DNA of 64,000 nt from Blepharisma japonicum (GCA_949751835.1 CATKHK010000019.1:1-64000); one strand, 5' to 3'. Counted from the first letter of the stretch, positions 23,317-34,643 are shown. Numbers and translations are program-made. Notes: generated from the sequence alone by a model not told the origin.

Positions 23317-23976
23317 TTATTTAAAACAATATTTAAAACTAAAACCTCCACAGATTAAAGCAGAGATAAAATAAATATTCAAAACAATCATCGTGGAAGC
23401 TAAAATAGTTGATTTCACATTTTTTCGGAGCTTTCATCTTTGCTTCCGAGGTGGCTGAGCTAGGAATTTTGCTGCTTCCTCAACAGTTTCATTAGCTTTA
23501 TAAGTCTTTTCATGCATTTCTTCTATCACTTCACTTATATCTTCAACCAGTAGCCCAATAACTTTGTCAGCACTCCCATCTGGGATCTTAGAAAGGTCAC
23601 TATTAGGGTTTTGGTCGATTTTTTGCACAATCTCATAAAGCTCTTTGGTAAACTCTTCATTCAGTTGCTTTCCTACCTCACTTGCGTCTTCCTCATCATA
23701 GTCTGACTGAAACTTTTCAATAAGTTCATATAAAAATAAAAAGGCTCCAATTTTAGGGTAATTTGGATCAGTGATGCATATATATGTAAACCCACCTTGG
23801 TTTATGTAATGGATAATAATGCTAGCTTTTCACGAATAAGAGTGTATCGAACCTTCTAAAATATGAGGTAGAAGTCTTCGAAGCTGGTCTTCATATCTCC
23901 TATTATCAAGATCTATTTCTATAATAGGATCAATTGATTTGTCTTTTATTACAGCTACGTATTTAATCAAATTCAT
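23317..23976 (-). CDS. Longin-domain SNARE-like membrane protein
   Basis: 219 aa, reading two TGA codons as Trp. The N-terminal part (about 1-120) matches the longin fold of R-SNAREs, with a beta strand and helix pattern around YICITDPNYPKIGAF. A shortened SNARE-like helix follows (about 145-185: VEDISEVIEEMHEKTYKANE). After a basic linker (PPRKQRWKLRKN) comes one hydrophobic segment of about 22 residues and a short tail, a tail-anchored layout. Sec22 or VAMP7 relatives act in vesicle fusion. The zero-layer Arg is not evident, so it may be a longin protein without fusion activity, as in phytolongins. It starts 30 bp from the divergent gene at 24007. Confidence 0.75.
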
Positions 23977-24006
23977 GCTGACTTTCTTTATTTTTTTGCT
24001 ATTATA

Positions 24007-24645
24007 ATGAATAGATCAAGGTTAAGATATAAAAATTTAAGTACCAGAGCATCGCCAAGCCCAGGAAGAAGCCCAAGTCCGGTGTTATTTAATACTGAGA
24101 CAATTTCTAAGTCAGTTTATCTTCCTAGCATTGCAGCCTCAGTTGGCCACTCTAGGGATACAGAGCCAGCAAATAAAAGTTTTCATAAAATGCCATCACA
24201 AAAACATTATTCGCCCCTTCGTTCATCTGGTAGCAAAGAATATAAGTTCAAACTTAATAAGATTCGCATGCTTGCGAGAAAAAGTCCTATGTCTTTGAAG
24301 CGAAAATTAATGCCTAACGTGATTGAAGGCTTTTTTGAAGCAATAAAACAAAAAAATTTAAAAAAAGATGAGAGCTTGAAGGATTTCAGAGAAATTTCTA
24401 CACCGTTTGTGACAAATTTCGAAGAGAAAATACAAAAGGAAACACTTGAGAGGAAAAATACAGCTGAGGTAAGCACTGTAACAGCAGAGAGAGATGTTTA
24501 TTCTCCAGGGAGAATTTCTGTATTGATAAAGCATCATAGGCACGATTTGGCTACTGTAAATAGAAAAACCTTTTATGCCCGTAAAACGTCGTTAAATGGG
24601 GTAGCCTTGCCATGGAGCCCACATAATAGTCCGCTTCCTGTGTAA
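24007..24645 (+). CDS. Unknown basic protein (212 aa)
   Basis: No family recognised. The protein is basic and rich in Ser, Pro and Lys. Its N-terminus has repeated SPSPGRSPSP-type text, typical of disordered, phosphorylatable segments. A helical middle (about 105-150: FFEAIKQKNLKKDESLKDF) follows. There are no membrane segments or signal peptide. A clean ATG-to-TAA frame and its divergent start, 30 bp from the longin gene, support a real gene sharing a very short bidirectional promoter. Confidence 0.65.
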   Translation: MNRSRLRYKNLSTRASPSPGRSPSPVLFNTETISKSVYLPSIAASVGHSRDTEPANKSFHKMPSQKHYSPLRSSGSKEYKFKLNKIRMLARKSPMSLKRKLMPNVIEGFFEAIKQKNLKKDESLKDFREISTPFVTNFEEKIQKETLERKNTAEVSTVTAERDVYSPGRISVLIKHHRHDLATVNRKTFYARKTSLNGVALPWSPHNSPLPV

Positions 24646-24740
24646 ATTAGCTAAAATTTAATCTAAGCCTTATTATTTCTTATTACCTAGCAGCTCTGAT
24701 GCTTTTGTATGTGTCCTGATTTTAGCTATATATAATATTC

Positions 24741-24932
24741 TTACATTTCATCGTCTTCTAAGTCTAAATAACTCATACCGCTTTTAGCTGTTTCTGATCC
24801 TTCGTCACTATTAAGCGTCAAAACTTTTGATAATGAGAGATAGTATAAAGGATGGCAAGCTCTCATAAGAACTACTTTATTATGCTCAGTGCTTCTTATA
24901 TTTTACTAAAGTCTTACTGATCTATAAGTCAT
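24741..24932 (-). CDS. Small spliced gene, 58-aa unknown protein
   Basis: Found by joining two frames across a 15-nt intron (24892-24906, GTAAAATATAAGAAG on the minus strand). The first exon MTYRSVRLY continues into TEHNKVVLMRACHPLYY, and the protein ends in an acidic tail (SYLDLEDDEM) before TAA. Without splicing the upstream frame ends at TAG. The mixed hydrophobic and charged composition, acidic C-terminus and canonical intron form support a real gene. No family was recognised and it has no membrane segment. The C-terminus lies 95 bp from the TAA of the convergent gene at 24007. Confidence 0.6.
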
Positions 24933-25108
24933 TTGTTTGATGCTCGTAGTCGTGCGGAATCTAGCTATTTTTTACTGTCTTGCTATAAATTTGGCACAGA
25001 AGCTTCTGAAATGACTGTTCATACCACAAATTTTATTAAGAAAACCCTATTAATTTCGTAGCTAGGTTAAAGATTCCAAAAGTCCTTAGTAATGAGTGGA
25101 TATAATAA

Positions 25109-25834
25109 ATGGAAGCTTCAGGCAAAAAGGGCAATATTTTTGCTCTACTCGATGACGATGTAGAAGACACCCCAAAACCTAAGTCTGAGGTTAAAAAGGG
25201 ATCATCAAGCACTGAAAAGCAAGCTGGCCAATCTTCAAAATCAGAAGGCAAAGCAAAAGAGTCCCAACAAGCCAAAAAGGCTCCAGCTCAACCTAGATCT
25301 CAGCAACCTATGGCTCCAATTCCTTCTTCCAAGGAAACTAAAAACCAAGACAAAAAGAGGCGAGAAGCACCAGGAGATGATAGAAAGCAAAGAACAGCTT
25401 ACAGAGGCAAAGATCTGAAGCGCGACGGAGCAGGCGGACACAACTGGGGCAAAGCCACTGACTTGCCAGGAGAAGAGCCGAAAGAAGAGGTAGAGGCCAA
25501 GGCTGAAGATGAGGCCAAAGAAGAAGCCAGTCCTGAAGAAGGGGCAGAAAAGGTTGAAGAACAGCCTAAAGAACAATTTTTGACTCTAGATGAATACTTT
25601 GGAACTGCTAAAGAAGAAGAAAAAACGGAAGAGGAACCTAAGGATGAACTTTTACGCTTTAGAATTAACAAAGGAAACAGGCGTAAACCACAACAAGGAG
25701 GATACAAGAAAGGGGAAAAAGGTGAAGGAGAAAAAGAAGGAAAAACTGAGAAAAAGGAATATAGAGGACCAAGAAAAAATGTCCAGCAAGCTCCTAATTT
25801 CGCAGATTCAAATGCTTTTCCTGCTTTGGCTTAA
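25109..25834 (+). CDS. SERBP1/HABP4/Stm1-like ribosome-binding protein
   Basis: 241 aa, highly charged and mostly disordered. The N-terminus NIFALLDDD matches the Stm1/SERBP1 start. The core has the HABP4/PAI-RBP1 signature GAGGHNWGKA near residue 110, and a TLDEYFG motif follows near 160. The basic, Gly-rich C-terminus resembles RGG-type RNA-binding tails. In other eukaryotes this family inserts into the mRNA channel of idle 80S ribosomes and binds eEF2, protecting dormant ribosomes, so a role in translational hibernation is expected. The only Trp is TGG. The start is the ATG nearest the conserved N-terminus. Confidence 0.88.
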   Translation: MEASGKKGNIFALLDDDVEDTPKPKSEVKKGSSSTEKQAGQSSKSEGKAKESQQAKKAPAQPRSQQPMAPIPSSKETKNQDKKRREAPGDDRKQRTAYRGKDLKRDGAGGHNWGKATDLPGEEPKEEVEAKAEDEAKEEASPEEGAEKVEEQPKEQFLTLDEYFGTAKEEEKTEEEPKDELLRFRINKGNRRKPQQGGYKKGEKGEGEKEGKTEKKEYRGPRKNVQQAPNFADSNAFPALA

Positions 25835-25890
25835 AACGGGGATTTCTCAAATAATTTAGGTATTTTGAGACAATTAATCTTGGCTTTATT

Positions 25891-26955
25891 ATGGAGAAGG
25901 CTTTTTTTAGTAATCTCATAAAATTCAGCAAACCAAAAATGGCTTCAGCTAAAACTCTTCTTAATAGGCCAAGCACTCAAAGTGAGGCTTCTATTTCAAA
26001 GAAGTTGATAATCCGGCAGCGAAATTCGCTTCCAAATCCTTTCAGTGTTCAAAATCAAAAAAACCCTGAAAATCAGCTCAAAACGGCTAAGCTCCAATCA
26101 AAATCCCAAACTCCTTTGCCTGATCTTCCGATATCTCCTCGCTTTAATCATACTTCTTCATCACCTGAGATACCAAAAATAGACCAAAATTGCAGCTCAT
26201 GCCCTTTAGATGACCCTGATCTTCCAGCAGTTGGTGAACTTGAACATGCAGTAGGCTACTGCTTCTGTCATCACTGCACATGTGGAAAGCATGAATGTAT
26301 CAGTAAATCTCGTAAATTATTAAAAACTGCAAGCTCAGCCTGGAGAACCCGCTACAAGCAAGAATTCAGGCCCCGAACTCCTGAAAAAACATGATTTTTT
26401 AAGCCAGAAGATACTAAGCTTGGCTGTTTCTCAAAAAGTAATGATTTCACTACAACAAATCAGCATTTCTACAAAACTTTTCAAATAGAAAAGAAGGAAA
26501 AACCAAAAGAAGAACTGCCTGATGCCAATTTGAGGCTTGATGGGAGAACTAATTATCAAAGAGATTTTGTAAACTGGAAGGTTGACGATGCTGTCTACTT
26601 CGGAAGACCAAATTTGCCATATAGAGGAGGAATGGTGAAAGCTAACAATAGTACAACTTATCGCGAAGTTTTTCAGCCACATGTTGTTAATATTGGGCTA
26701 AATAGAGCAAGTTCATTAAATGGGCTTCAAAGTGGACGAGTTTTCAATACTATGGGAAGCGAAGAATATTTCTATAAAACAACTACCAAAGATTTTTTTA
26801 GAAAAGAAACTGAAGAAGCAAATATGCTTAATACAAGATATAGAACCAAGCATGATAAAGCTGATGCATTAATGTCTCCAAAAGGACATTTTGCTACGAT
26901 GTATGGATCTGAGTTTACATCGAAAAGAATTCCCAAACAGCTGACTAGAGGTTAA
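25891..26955 (+). CDS. SAXO-like axonemal microtubule-stabilising protein
   Basis: 354 aa, with one TGA Trp after PEKT (26392). The Cys-rich motif CFCHHCTCGKHEC starting at Cys124 matches the N-terminal signature of the SAXO/FAM154 branch of the MAP6 family. C-terminal Mn-like repeats follow (RTNYQRDFVNW, STTYREVFQPH). SAXO proteins bind ciliary and centriolar microtubules and stabilise them, some from the doublet lumen. The first 115 residues are Ser/Pro/Asn-rich and probably disordered. The gene ends 36 bp before the methyltransferase ATG. Confidence 0.8.
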
Positions 26956-26991
26956 AAAATTAATTATTAATTATTGCAGATTTATAATAAT

Positions 26992-27780
26992 ATGAATGGG
27001 GATATTGATGAATTTATAGTGGCATGTGTAATGAATGATTACAAAAGGGACGATCCTTATGTTCTAAGCGATGCAGAAAGAGAAGAAATTGAAACTAAGC
27101 AGATAATTTATCAATCTCTCATTTGTGATATTAATATTGAGATTGGACAAGAGGCATCCAAAAAGGATAGAAAACTAAGAGGAGACGAAAACTTGTCAGA
27201 TGATACTTTAACTTATGGGGAAATTGATTTTATTTCTCTGGCTGAAGTCATTTTGACCATACAACAAAGATATGGAGGATGCAGAAATGGGAAATTTTAT
27301 GATCTAGGCTCAGGGACCGGAAAACCTGTGATTGCAGCCGCACTTTTAGGAAATTTTTTAGAGTGTAAAGGAATTGAGCTTTTAAATAGTCTTTATGAAG
27401 TATCTTTAATCTTGAAAGAAAGATATGATAGGTGAATCCAACATCAAGAATTAATGCTTCCAAACAATTTTCATTCAAAAGTATCAATGATTCTAGGTGA
27501 TATTTTTGAGTATGACTGGTCGGATGCAGATTTAATTTTAGCAAATTCTACTTGCTATGATGAAGGTATGATAGAAAAAATTGGTAAAATTGAAGTAAAT
27601 CCTGGGACTTTTGCAATTTCTTTATCAAACTCATTACCTGTATCAAGCTGGAAAATTGTTGAAAGTGTAAGAAAAAGGATGAGCTGAGGCATAGCAACGG
27701 TCTATATCCAGCAGAAAATAGACCCAGAAGAAGAAAAGTTGAGAATCTTGGAATTCGGGAAAGCCTTGGATTCTGAGTAA
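26992..27780 (+). CDS. SAM-dependent methyltransferase, DOT1-like fold
   Basis: 262 aa with two TGA Trp codons. Motif I is FYDLGSGTGKPVIAAAL (about residues 100-116), the SAM-binding glycine loop. The ribose-binding acid follows in CKGIELL, and motif IV-like LILANSTCYDE lies near 180. This pattern resembles the catalytic core of DOT1 histone H3K79 methyltransferases and related protist enzymes. It is much shorter than metazoan DOT1L and lacks recognisable accessory domains, so its substrate is uncertain. The first true ATG is at 26992. Confidence 0.8.
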
Positions 27781-28046
27781 AAATTATGATATGTGCAATT
27801 TGTCATGGTATGCAAAGAATATTTTTGATTAAGAAGAGTAATAAATTTTTTATAAAATATTTAATTAATAAATATTTTTATATCAAAATAAGTTTTACTG
27901 ATCTAAAAAGCAAATATTTTGCCTTTTCTTATCTAAAATTATTTTAGGTTTAGATGATAGGAATTATTTTTTATTAAAAGATGATGTAATGACTCAAGAT
28001 AAAAAGCAATGCAAAAGTCTCTCATTTTTCTAATGGTTATAATAAA

Positions 28047-28865
28047 ATGTTTTGGGCTACTTCTCTCAAACAAGGCAGTACTTGCAATCTCTCCCAGCAA
28101 AAAGACAAAGGCGAGCTTCTTCATCTTTCCCAATCCATCCTTCATCCAAATGGACCAGAAGGCCTCCATACAGTCTTCGTCACAGTTGATGGCAAAAAGT
28201 ACCCAATTGCTAATCTAGACAAAAAGACCAAAGACACTGCCCAGCTCGATCTCTATTTCCAAGCTGCAAGCTCCCCAGTTTTCTCCATCCAAGGACCAGG
28301 CGAGGTTTCTTTACTCGGCTATTTTGAGCCAGAAGAAGAATCCGGTCAAAAGTTCGCTGAAGAAAGCGACTCAGAGGTGGAGGAAGAAGAAGTTTCTAGC
28401 GAAGAAGAAAGTGAAAGCGAAGAAGAGGAAGAAGAAGCAAAGCCTAAGACAAATGGTCAAAAACCTCAGGCTAAGCCTCAGGCTCAGGCTCAGACAAAAC
28501 CTGAATCTTCAAGTGATGAAGAAGAAAGTGAAGAAGAAAGCGAAGGGGAAAGCGAAGAAAGTAAAGAGGAAAGCGACGAAGATGAAAGTGAAAGTGAAGA
28601 AGAAGAACTTCCTAAGAAAAGAGAAGGAGGAGCTGCACCTGCTGGACAACCACAAAAGCAAGGCAAAGGACAGCCTCAAAAAACACCACAAAAGACTCCT
28701 CAAAAGCAACAGGAAAACCAGCCAAAGCAGCAAACTCCTCAGCCAAAGCAGCAAACTCCTCAACAAAAACAAACCCCAAAACAGCAGACACCAGGGTTTA
28801 AATCAGCTGAAAAAAGTGGCCAAAAGCCTCAAGAAAAATCTGGCAAGAAAGAACAGAAGCATTAA
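28047..28865 (+). CDS. Nucleoplasmin-like (NPL/HD2-type) chromatin protein
   Basis: 272 aa. Residues 1-95 form a nucleoplasmin-like beta domain of the FKBP39/plant HD2 kind: MFWATSLKQG, ELLHLSQSILHP, GKKYPIANL, LDLYF, then GEVSLLGYFEPEEE. These domains pentamerise and chaperone histones. Long acidic Glu/Ser tracts (about 100-200), with many Ser-Asp/Glu sites resembling CK2 targets, would bind histones. The tail is basic and Gln/Pro-rich with KQQTPQ-type repeats. No FKBP catalytic domain follows, so it is closer to HD2 or a stand-alone nucleoplasmin. Both the start (MFW) and the length fit the family. Likely nucleolar or nuclear. Confidence 0.87.
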   Translation: MFWATSLKQGSTCNLSQQKDKGELLHLSQSILHPNGPEGLHTVFVTVDGKKYPIANLDKKTKDTAQLDLYFQAASSPVFSIQGPGEVSLLGYFEPEEESGQKFAEESDSEVEEEEVSSEEESESEEEEEEAKPKTNGQKPQAKPQAQAQTKPESSSDEEESEEESEGESEESKEESDEDESESEEEELPKKREGGAAPAGQPQKQGKGQPQKTPQKTPQKQQENQPKQQTPQPKQQTPQQKQTPKQQTPGFKSAEKSGQKPQEKSGKKEQKH

Positions 28866-28909
28866 AATAAGCTAAATCCCCATTTCACACAATTTCTTAT
28901 ATTTAAATT

Positions 28910-31900
28910 ATGGAAGAATCTAACAGACACAAAACTTTTTGTAATCCCCAATGCTCCGCGAGAAAAAGCATTGTGCTGGACTTGAAATATTTATTATCCA
29001 TTAGTGAAAACATTGATAAAACTCTGCAAGATTTTTCAAGCTCCCAAGATGAAGAATTCAAAGAGCTGCCTGATTTTTCACACACAAGTTTTAATGAGTC
29101 GCCAAGATTGTAAAAGTTATATAGCCTTGATATAAATTTCGCTGACATTTCTATGGAAGAAACAGCGCTAAATTTTCCATTAAGTCAAGATTTGAATAAT
29201 GCGATGCTAAGAATTATTTCAAGGATTCAAAAATTGAAAGAAACAGAAAATCAGCTGATAAGAACGTATAAAAATGCTTGCAATTCGCAAGATAAAGAAG
29301 AAATACAAAGGCTGACTGTCCAGCTAAGAGATATGAGCCAAGAAGTGGAATTTTTAAGCAAAAAAATTGAAGAAAATGAAGAAGAACGAGAAAAAACAGA
29401 AAAAAGTGACTGCAAAGACTGTGGCAAAAATGTCCAAAAATTAAAAGAATTTAAGGGGGAAATTGAAGAAATAAAAAAAGAGCTAATAAAAGCTGATGAG
29501 CTGCTTAATAGCACAAGAAAAGAAAAAGCTGATTTAGAGTCAGCTTACATAAACCTGCAAAAACAGCTGGAAGAACTAAAAGATTTCGACCCAAAAGAAT
29601 ATGAAGCAGCCTTTGCAGGTCTTAATTCGGAAAAAGAGGATCTTATCAAGCTTAATAAAGAGCTTGCTAGAAAATATAATATACAAGAAAGCATGATATG
29701 AAAAATAGAAAAAGAGCTAGAAAATGCTAATATCGAAATAGAAGAAAAAGATCGTGCTTTAATTATTGCGAGGAATATGATTACAAAACTGCAGAGCTCG
29801 CAGAATGAATTAGAGAGAAAACTTAAGCAGCAAAAACAGTTAGCGATCCAAAACAAGCTAAAAGGGCAAAGTTTTGCTGACATTGAAAGTCATGAAGGAA
29901 TGTTGAGAAGTGAAATTTACAGTTTGCATGATAAAATTGAAAAAATTTCGATTGAAAGTGATAGAGAAATTAAAAATAGAGAAGATATCATTAGAAAATT
30001 AAATGGAGAAAATAATGATTTAAAGCAATCATTCGACAAAATAGAAGAAAAGTTGAAAGAAATTGATAACGACAATAAGCTAAGAGAAGAAAATCACCAG
30101 AATGAAATGAAAAAACTGGCTGAAAGCTTAGCTGAAAAAGAGGAGTCAATCAGCCAGCTATCAAAACTCAACCAAGAGCAGCTGAAGCTAAAAGACTTAG
30201 AGCTCACTCAAATGAAAAGATCAATAAACTTTGGTACTTCTGCTGATAACGAAAAGCCATTAGTAGACGAAGAAAAAACTACTTTTAGGTCAACTACTCC
30301 CATAAAGCGCAAATCTCCAGTTAAAACTTATGCTAAAATGCCTATAAAGCAGACGCTAAGACCATCTGAAAACATAAAAGCTGCCTCAGATATAGAACCT
30401 ATTCAGCAGTTTGAACTTGCAGAAACTGAAAAGCCTAGTATAGAAAAGCCTTTAAGCATGCTGTGGAGGGAACAGCTCCAAGAAAGCTTAAAAAAGGAAT
30501 CTTTGTATAAAAAGCAACTGGGAAAAATCACAGAGCAAGAAAATCAATTCTTTAAAGAAAGAATAAAAATATTAGAAGAACTTGGAAGCACAAAGCACCA
30601 GCTAAGCGAAAAATTGAGAATGAGAGAAGAAGAGCACGAGTCGAAACTCAATGAAATTTCAACGAAACAACAAAATTTGTTAAAAATTGTTGGAGAAATG
30701 CAAAAATCGTTATTGATTAAAGATAAACAAATAAAAGATCAAAGTGACCTTTACTTGTGTGAAATATCTGAATTGAAAAAGCTGATAGATATATTCAAAG
30801 ATGAAATTGCGTATAGAGATGATGTTTATCGAAAAAATTATTTCAAGCCATTAGTTTTCACAGCAAAAATTGATGCCTTAAATGATGAAAATTCAAAGCT
30901 GAGGAAAAATTTGGAAGACAGCAAAAGAGAGCTAGCAATTATTATGAATGAGAAAGGTATTGCAAAAGACCAATATAAGCAAGCTGAAGATGCTATAAAT
31001 TCTTTTAAGTATGAAATTCAGTTAGCAGAAAATGAGCTACTTTCTATGCCCAAACTTAATGTCTTAACTGAAGAAAAACCTATAAAACTGCATGAAAAAA
31101 TAAAAGAAATGAAAAATGAATATACAAAATCTATTGAGTGCAGAGAAATTGATATAAAAACAATAAATAATTTGCAGATAAAGGCTAAAGAAATGGAAGA
31201 TTATTATGAAAAAGCGTTAAGTGAAAAAGCAGCTATTAATCAGCAATTAATTGCTACTATAAATAATATAAAGCATGAAAAAAGCACAAAACGTCTAGAT
31301 TCATCACCAAATTCAGTGTTAGGCCGCTCAGAAAATGAGCGTTCAAGAGCTAGTATGACACCTTTTAGACTATCCAACCGTAGCCGCTATCAAAGTTTAG
31401 ATTTAGATGCCCAGCCATTCACAACTCGAGAGTCAGATGAAACAAGCCAACTTTTATATGAAAAAGATAAACAAATTGAAGATTTGCTATATAAACTCAG
31501 CAGTGCTAAAACTCATAGAAGAAGGCACTCGCATAAACATAAAGGAAAATTTAACCTTTCAGAAGTACTAAATTTAGTTGAATATTTAAAAGATGAGATA
31601 TTGGGAAACCGGATTACTAATAAAGATTTATCTGAAGAACTAAAAGAAATTTTGGTGAATTTTTCTGAGTGATTAAGAACGAATCCACATAAAGTATCAA
31701 GAAATCAAGATTTGGGATTTTATTCAGAGATAATTTCTTTATTACTAAATAGCTCAAAATTATCTGATCAAATTTATTCTTTAAAACAGTTGCAAAATCA
31801 GCTTTATCAATATGACCAAAGCTCTATATCAAATCAGTTACTCCTTTATGTAAGAATTCTATGTGAAAATAATGATAGCAGCCCAGATGAAAATTCTACA

Positions 31901-32185
31901 AAAGTCAGACTGCGATTAGAGACTTTATATAGAAACTTAAAAAGCTCAGCAGAAAGCATCTCGAAAGTAGCCAGTAGGCTACAAGAAATGAAATGATCTT
32001 TATCACATGAAGAAACTCGTGCAGATATCTTTTTAAGGGTATTTGAAATGGTTGGAAATTTTTTCGAAAACTACATTTTAGAGCACAAAAATGACGAAGA
32101 AACCTTACTAAAGGCCATCAAAGAATTGTCAAATTCAACCACCAAACCGCTGCGGTCTTCCAGAAGTATGAGATCATATCAATAA
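28910..32185 (+). CDS. Long coiled-coil protein (1086 aa)
   Basis: Read with TGA as Trp and one 15-nt intron (29110-29124, GTAAAAGTTATATAG) that joins the 67-codon first exon to the rest. Most of residues 75-800 is heptad-rich coiled coil (Glu/Lys/Leu-rich), broken by a Ser/Pro linker near 455-505. The C-terminal part (about 900-1086) is helical and not strongly coiled, with a Ser/Arg-rich end. At least three TGA codons are Trp. No enzymatic motif or membrane segment is present. Size and layout suit a centrosomal, basal-body or ciliary structural protein, but this is inference from composition. No specific family was recognised. Confidence 0.8.
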
Positions 32186-32222
32186 TTAGTAAATTATTTA
32201 AATCATTTTTAATAAAGGCAAA

Positions 32223-34175
32223 ATGGAATTGGAAGCAATAGAGAGCTGGGAATTGCAGCCTGACACAGAAGTCTTTTATAATTCGAGTATTGGGAAATTC
32301 TATTACAAAAATCATCATATAATTACTGGGAAATTAATCAACACATTAGAAACTCATCCTTTAATTGAACTTCCATCATTAGAGTGATTTTTATTTAGCC
32401 AAAAAATAATTGCGATGACTATGACGAATGACGATAGAATCATAGCTGTCCAAAGAGTGCCTCATGAATTAGTATTATTTATATAGGATCTAATAAGCAT
32501 TGATACACTACAAACTCTTACAATAGCTGGTGGAATCAATAGGAAAATTTTAGGATTTCACTGGGTAAAAGGAATTGCCAGCTTATGTGATCTGGTTATG
32601 ATAACCTCAGCAGGTATCGAATTCTATAAAGTTACAGAAAAACCTTTTAGAGTTTCTAATGTCAGAGGCTATCAGTTCGGAATCGCTTTTTATTGGTTTG
32701 AGCCTAACAGTGGAGTTATTGCTGTAGCGTGCTCAGCTCCGAATTTAGGGAAAATCCGCACTTTCTTTTTGTATCAAAATAAAGGCACAAAGTTCCAGGG
32801 ACATAAAATTATTATTGACATTTCACCGTTTACGACTGATATATGAACCACTATGCCTTTAAATTCATCAAATTTATTTGATTTTTATTTAAATGTGTAT
32901 GAAGATAATATTAACCAGATTGCCTTGATTTCAATTTATGATGGAGTTTATTTTATTCATATCAACTGCATTAAAGGAAGCTTAGTTGTATATAAACTTG
33001 AATATGAAGAGCTCCCAGAAATTGCATTTAATTTATCAATATCATCTGGAAAATATGGAATTAGATCAAGTGATAATTTGCTGATTTTGCAGAATTATGA
33101 TACACAGATTTGCCATATTTTTGATATAAAGAGCTTTGAATATTCTAGTAGGCCAATTGTGACTATTAATTGCAAAGAAGACTTAGATAATCGTGACCAA
33201 TTTAGTTCCTTTGCATTGAACCATAGCAAAACTCAGCATATTTACTATGATTTTTTGCTTGATTGAGGCCTTAAATATATAGATAACGGTTTGTGCATTG
33301 ATATGAATAGGAAGCTGTGCTTTAAATTGAATTTAAAGCCAGAAGTTTTGATGCAAAAACATCCAAGCTCTATTGAGGCAATTTTATTTCTCTTAAGAAG
33401 AAAAGGATGTAAAAATCAAGCATTTGAATTTCTAAAAGAGAGCTTAAGAAATAAAATCGAGCTAATAAAGCTTGGATTTTTTTTTAATACTCTCAACAAA
33501 GTCTACAAAATAGCAGCTATTGAAAGAAAAAAGAGCAATAAAGACGAGAAAAGGCCAAGCCTACCCAGTTTAAGTTCATTTGAGAGCTATAAACCTGGGA
33601 AATATATAAAAAGAACTAGCTTGCAAGCTGATATCGAGCTCAAAGTAAACTCAGGAATGACAGTTATTCTTCAAACTGACATGCATAAAGAAATATTTGC
33701 ACCCTTATATAAAGAACGTCATGACTTTGATTATTTAACAAAAGTAATTTTATTATATAACAAATCTCTTATTGATGAAGATATCCAAGTCCACCAAGTC
33801 TTGCAAATCCTTTTAGCAAAAGTTCTTATAGAAAGCCAGAATTTCGTCTTGCTCCAGCAGCTATTTGAGCACAACATGTTCAACGACAATGGAGACTTCG
33901 CGAATTTGATGATCGAACTATCAAAAGGGACATTTTCTATTTGCTACCCACCTGCTTTCCAAATAGGGATTGACATGCTCTATAGGCTTGAGTCATATGG
34001 CGCCTTAGCTGAAGCGTTTTTAAATAATGGCATGATTTTTGAGGCTCTTCAATTGCTTGAAAAGCATCCTTGCCCTGGCTTTGACATCAAATTGATACAA
34101 CCACGCGCTGATAGCTTTAATGACCCTCAGTTGTCGTTGTTTGTTTCTCAATATATTAACTCAAAGAGATTCTAG
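32223..34175 (+). CDS. RMC1/Mic1-like regulator of MON1-CCZ1
   Basis: 645 aa with three TGA Trp codons and a 15-nt intron (32472-32486, GTATTATTTATATAG). The N-terminal half (about 25-330) is beta-rich, like the propeller of RMC1 (C18orf8). The C-terminal half carries the Mic1 domain: IEAILFLLRRKG, LLQQLFEHNMF, YPPAFQIGIDML and EAFLNNGMIFEAL match that helical region. In animals RMC1 is a subunit of the MON1-CCZ1 complex, which activates Rab7 at late endosomes. The start ATG follows the coiled-coil gene stop by 37 bp. It ends in TAG, rarer here than TAA. Confidence 0.78.
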
Positions 34176-34196
34176 TGTAGTTATTTAATAACAATT

Positions 34197-34643
34197 ATGG
34201 AAAGAACACCTGATTTTTATTTAAGATATTATATAGGACACAAAGGCAAATTCGGCCATGAATTTTTGGAGTATGAAATCACAAATGAAGGTAGACTTAG
34301 ATATGCAAATAACTCGAACTATAGAAACGAGCCTTTGATAAGGAAAGAAGTTTATATAAATCGAATAGTAATTGAGGAAATCAAAAGATTGGTCAACAAT
34401 TCTGAAGTTTTAAGCCAAGATGATTCAAGGTGGCCTGAGCCAAACAATGTCGGAAGACAAGAGTTAGAAATTGTTATTGGAGAAGAGCATGTATTTTTTA
34501 TTACTTCCAAAATCGGATCTTTTTTAGATGTCCAGAGAAGTGAAGATCCAGAAGGACTCAGAAGCTTTTTTTACCTAGTGCAAGATCTAAAATGCCTTGT
34601 TCTTACCCTTATGAGTATGCATTTTAGAATAAAACCAGTTTAA
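34197..34643 (+). CDS. MAGOH: Mago nashi, exon junction complex core
   Basis: 148 aa, the normal length for the family, and nearly collinear with animal Mago: [19 protein letters not shown], then [40 protein letters not shown] and a [18 protein letters not shown] end. Mago binds Y14 and locks eIF4A3 on spliced mRNA near exon junctions. Its presence matters here because this genome has 15-nt introns. It starts 21 bp after the RMC1-like stop. No introns, no TGA codons. Confidence 0.97.
   Translation: MERTPDFYLRYYIGHKGKFGHEFLEYEITNEGRLRYANNSNYRNEPLIRKEVYINRIVIEEIKRLVNNSEVLSQDDSRWPEPNNVGRQELEIVIGEEHVFFITSKIGSFLDVQRSEDPEGLRSFFYLVQDLKCLVLTLMSMHFRIKPV

Noticed and set aside
27786-27947. A 53-residue frame starting MICAICHGMQ
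   Set aside because: Mostly AT-rich Lys/Ile/Phe/Tyr codons typical of spacer DNA, with no domain or supporting intron.
28324-28875. A 183-codon open frame overlapping the nucleoplasmin-like gene in another frame
   Set aside because: It is Lys-rich because the real frame is rich in GAA/GAG and AAG repeats. The nucleoplasmin-like domain fixes the true frame, and the overlap has no own domain.
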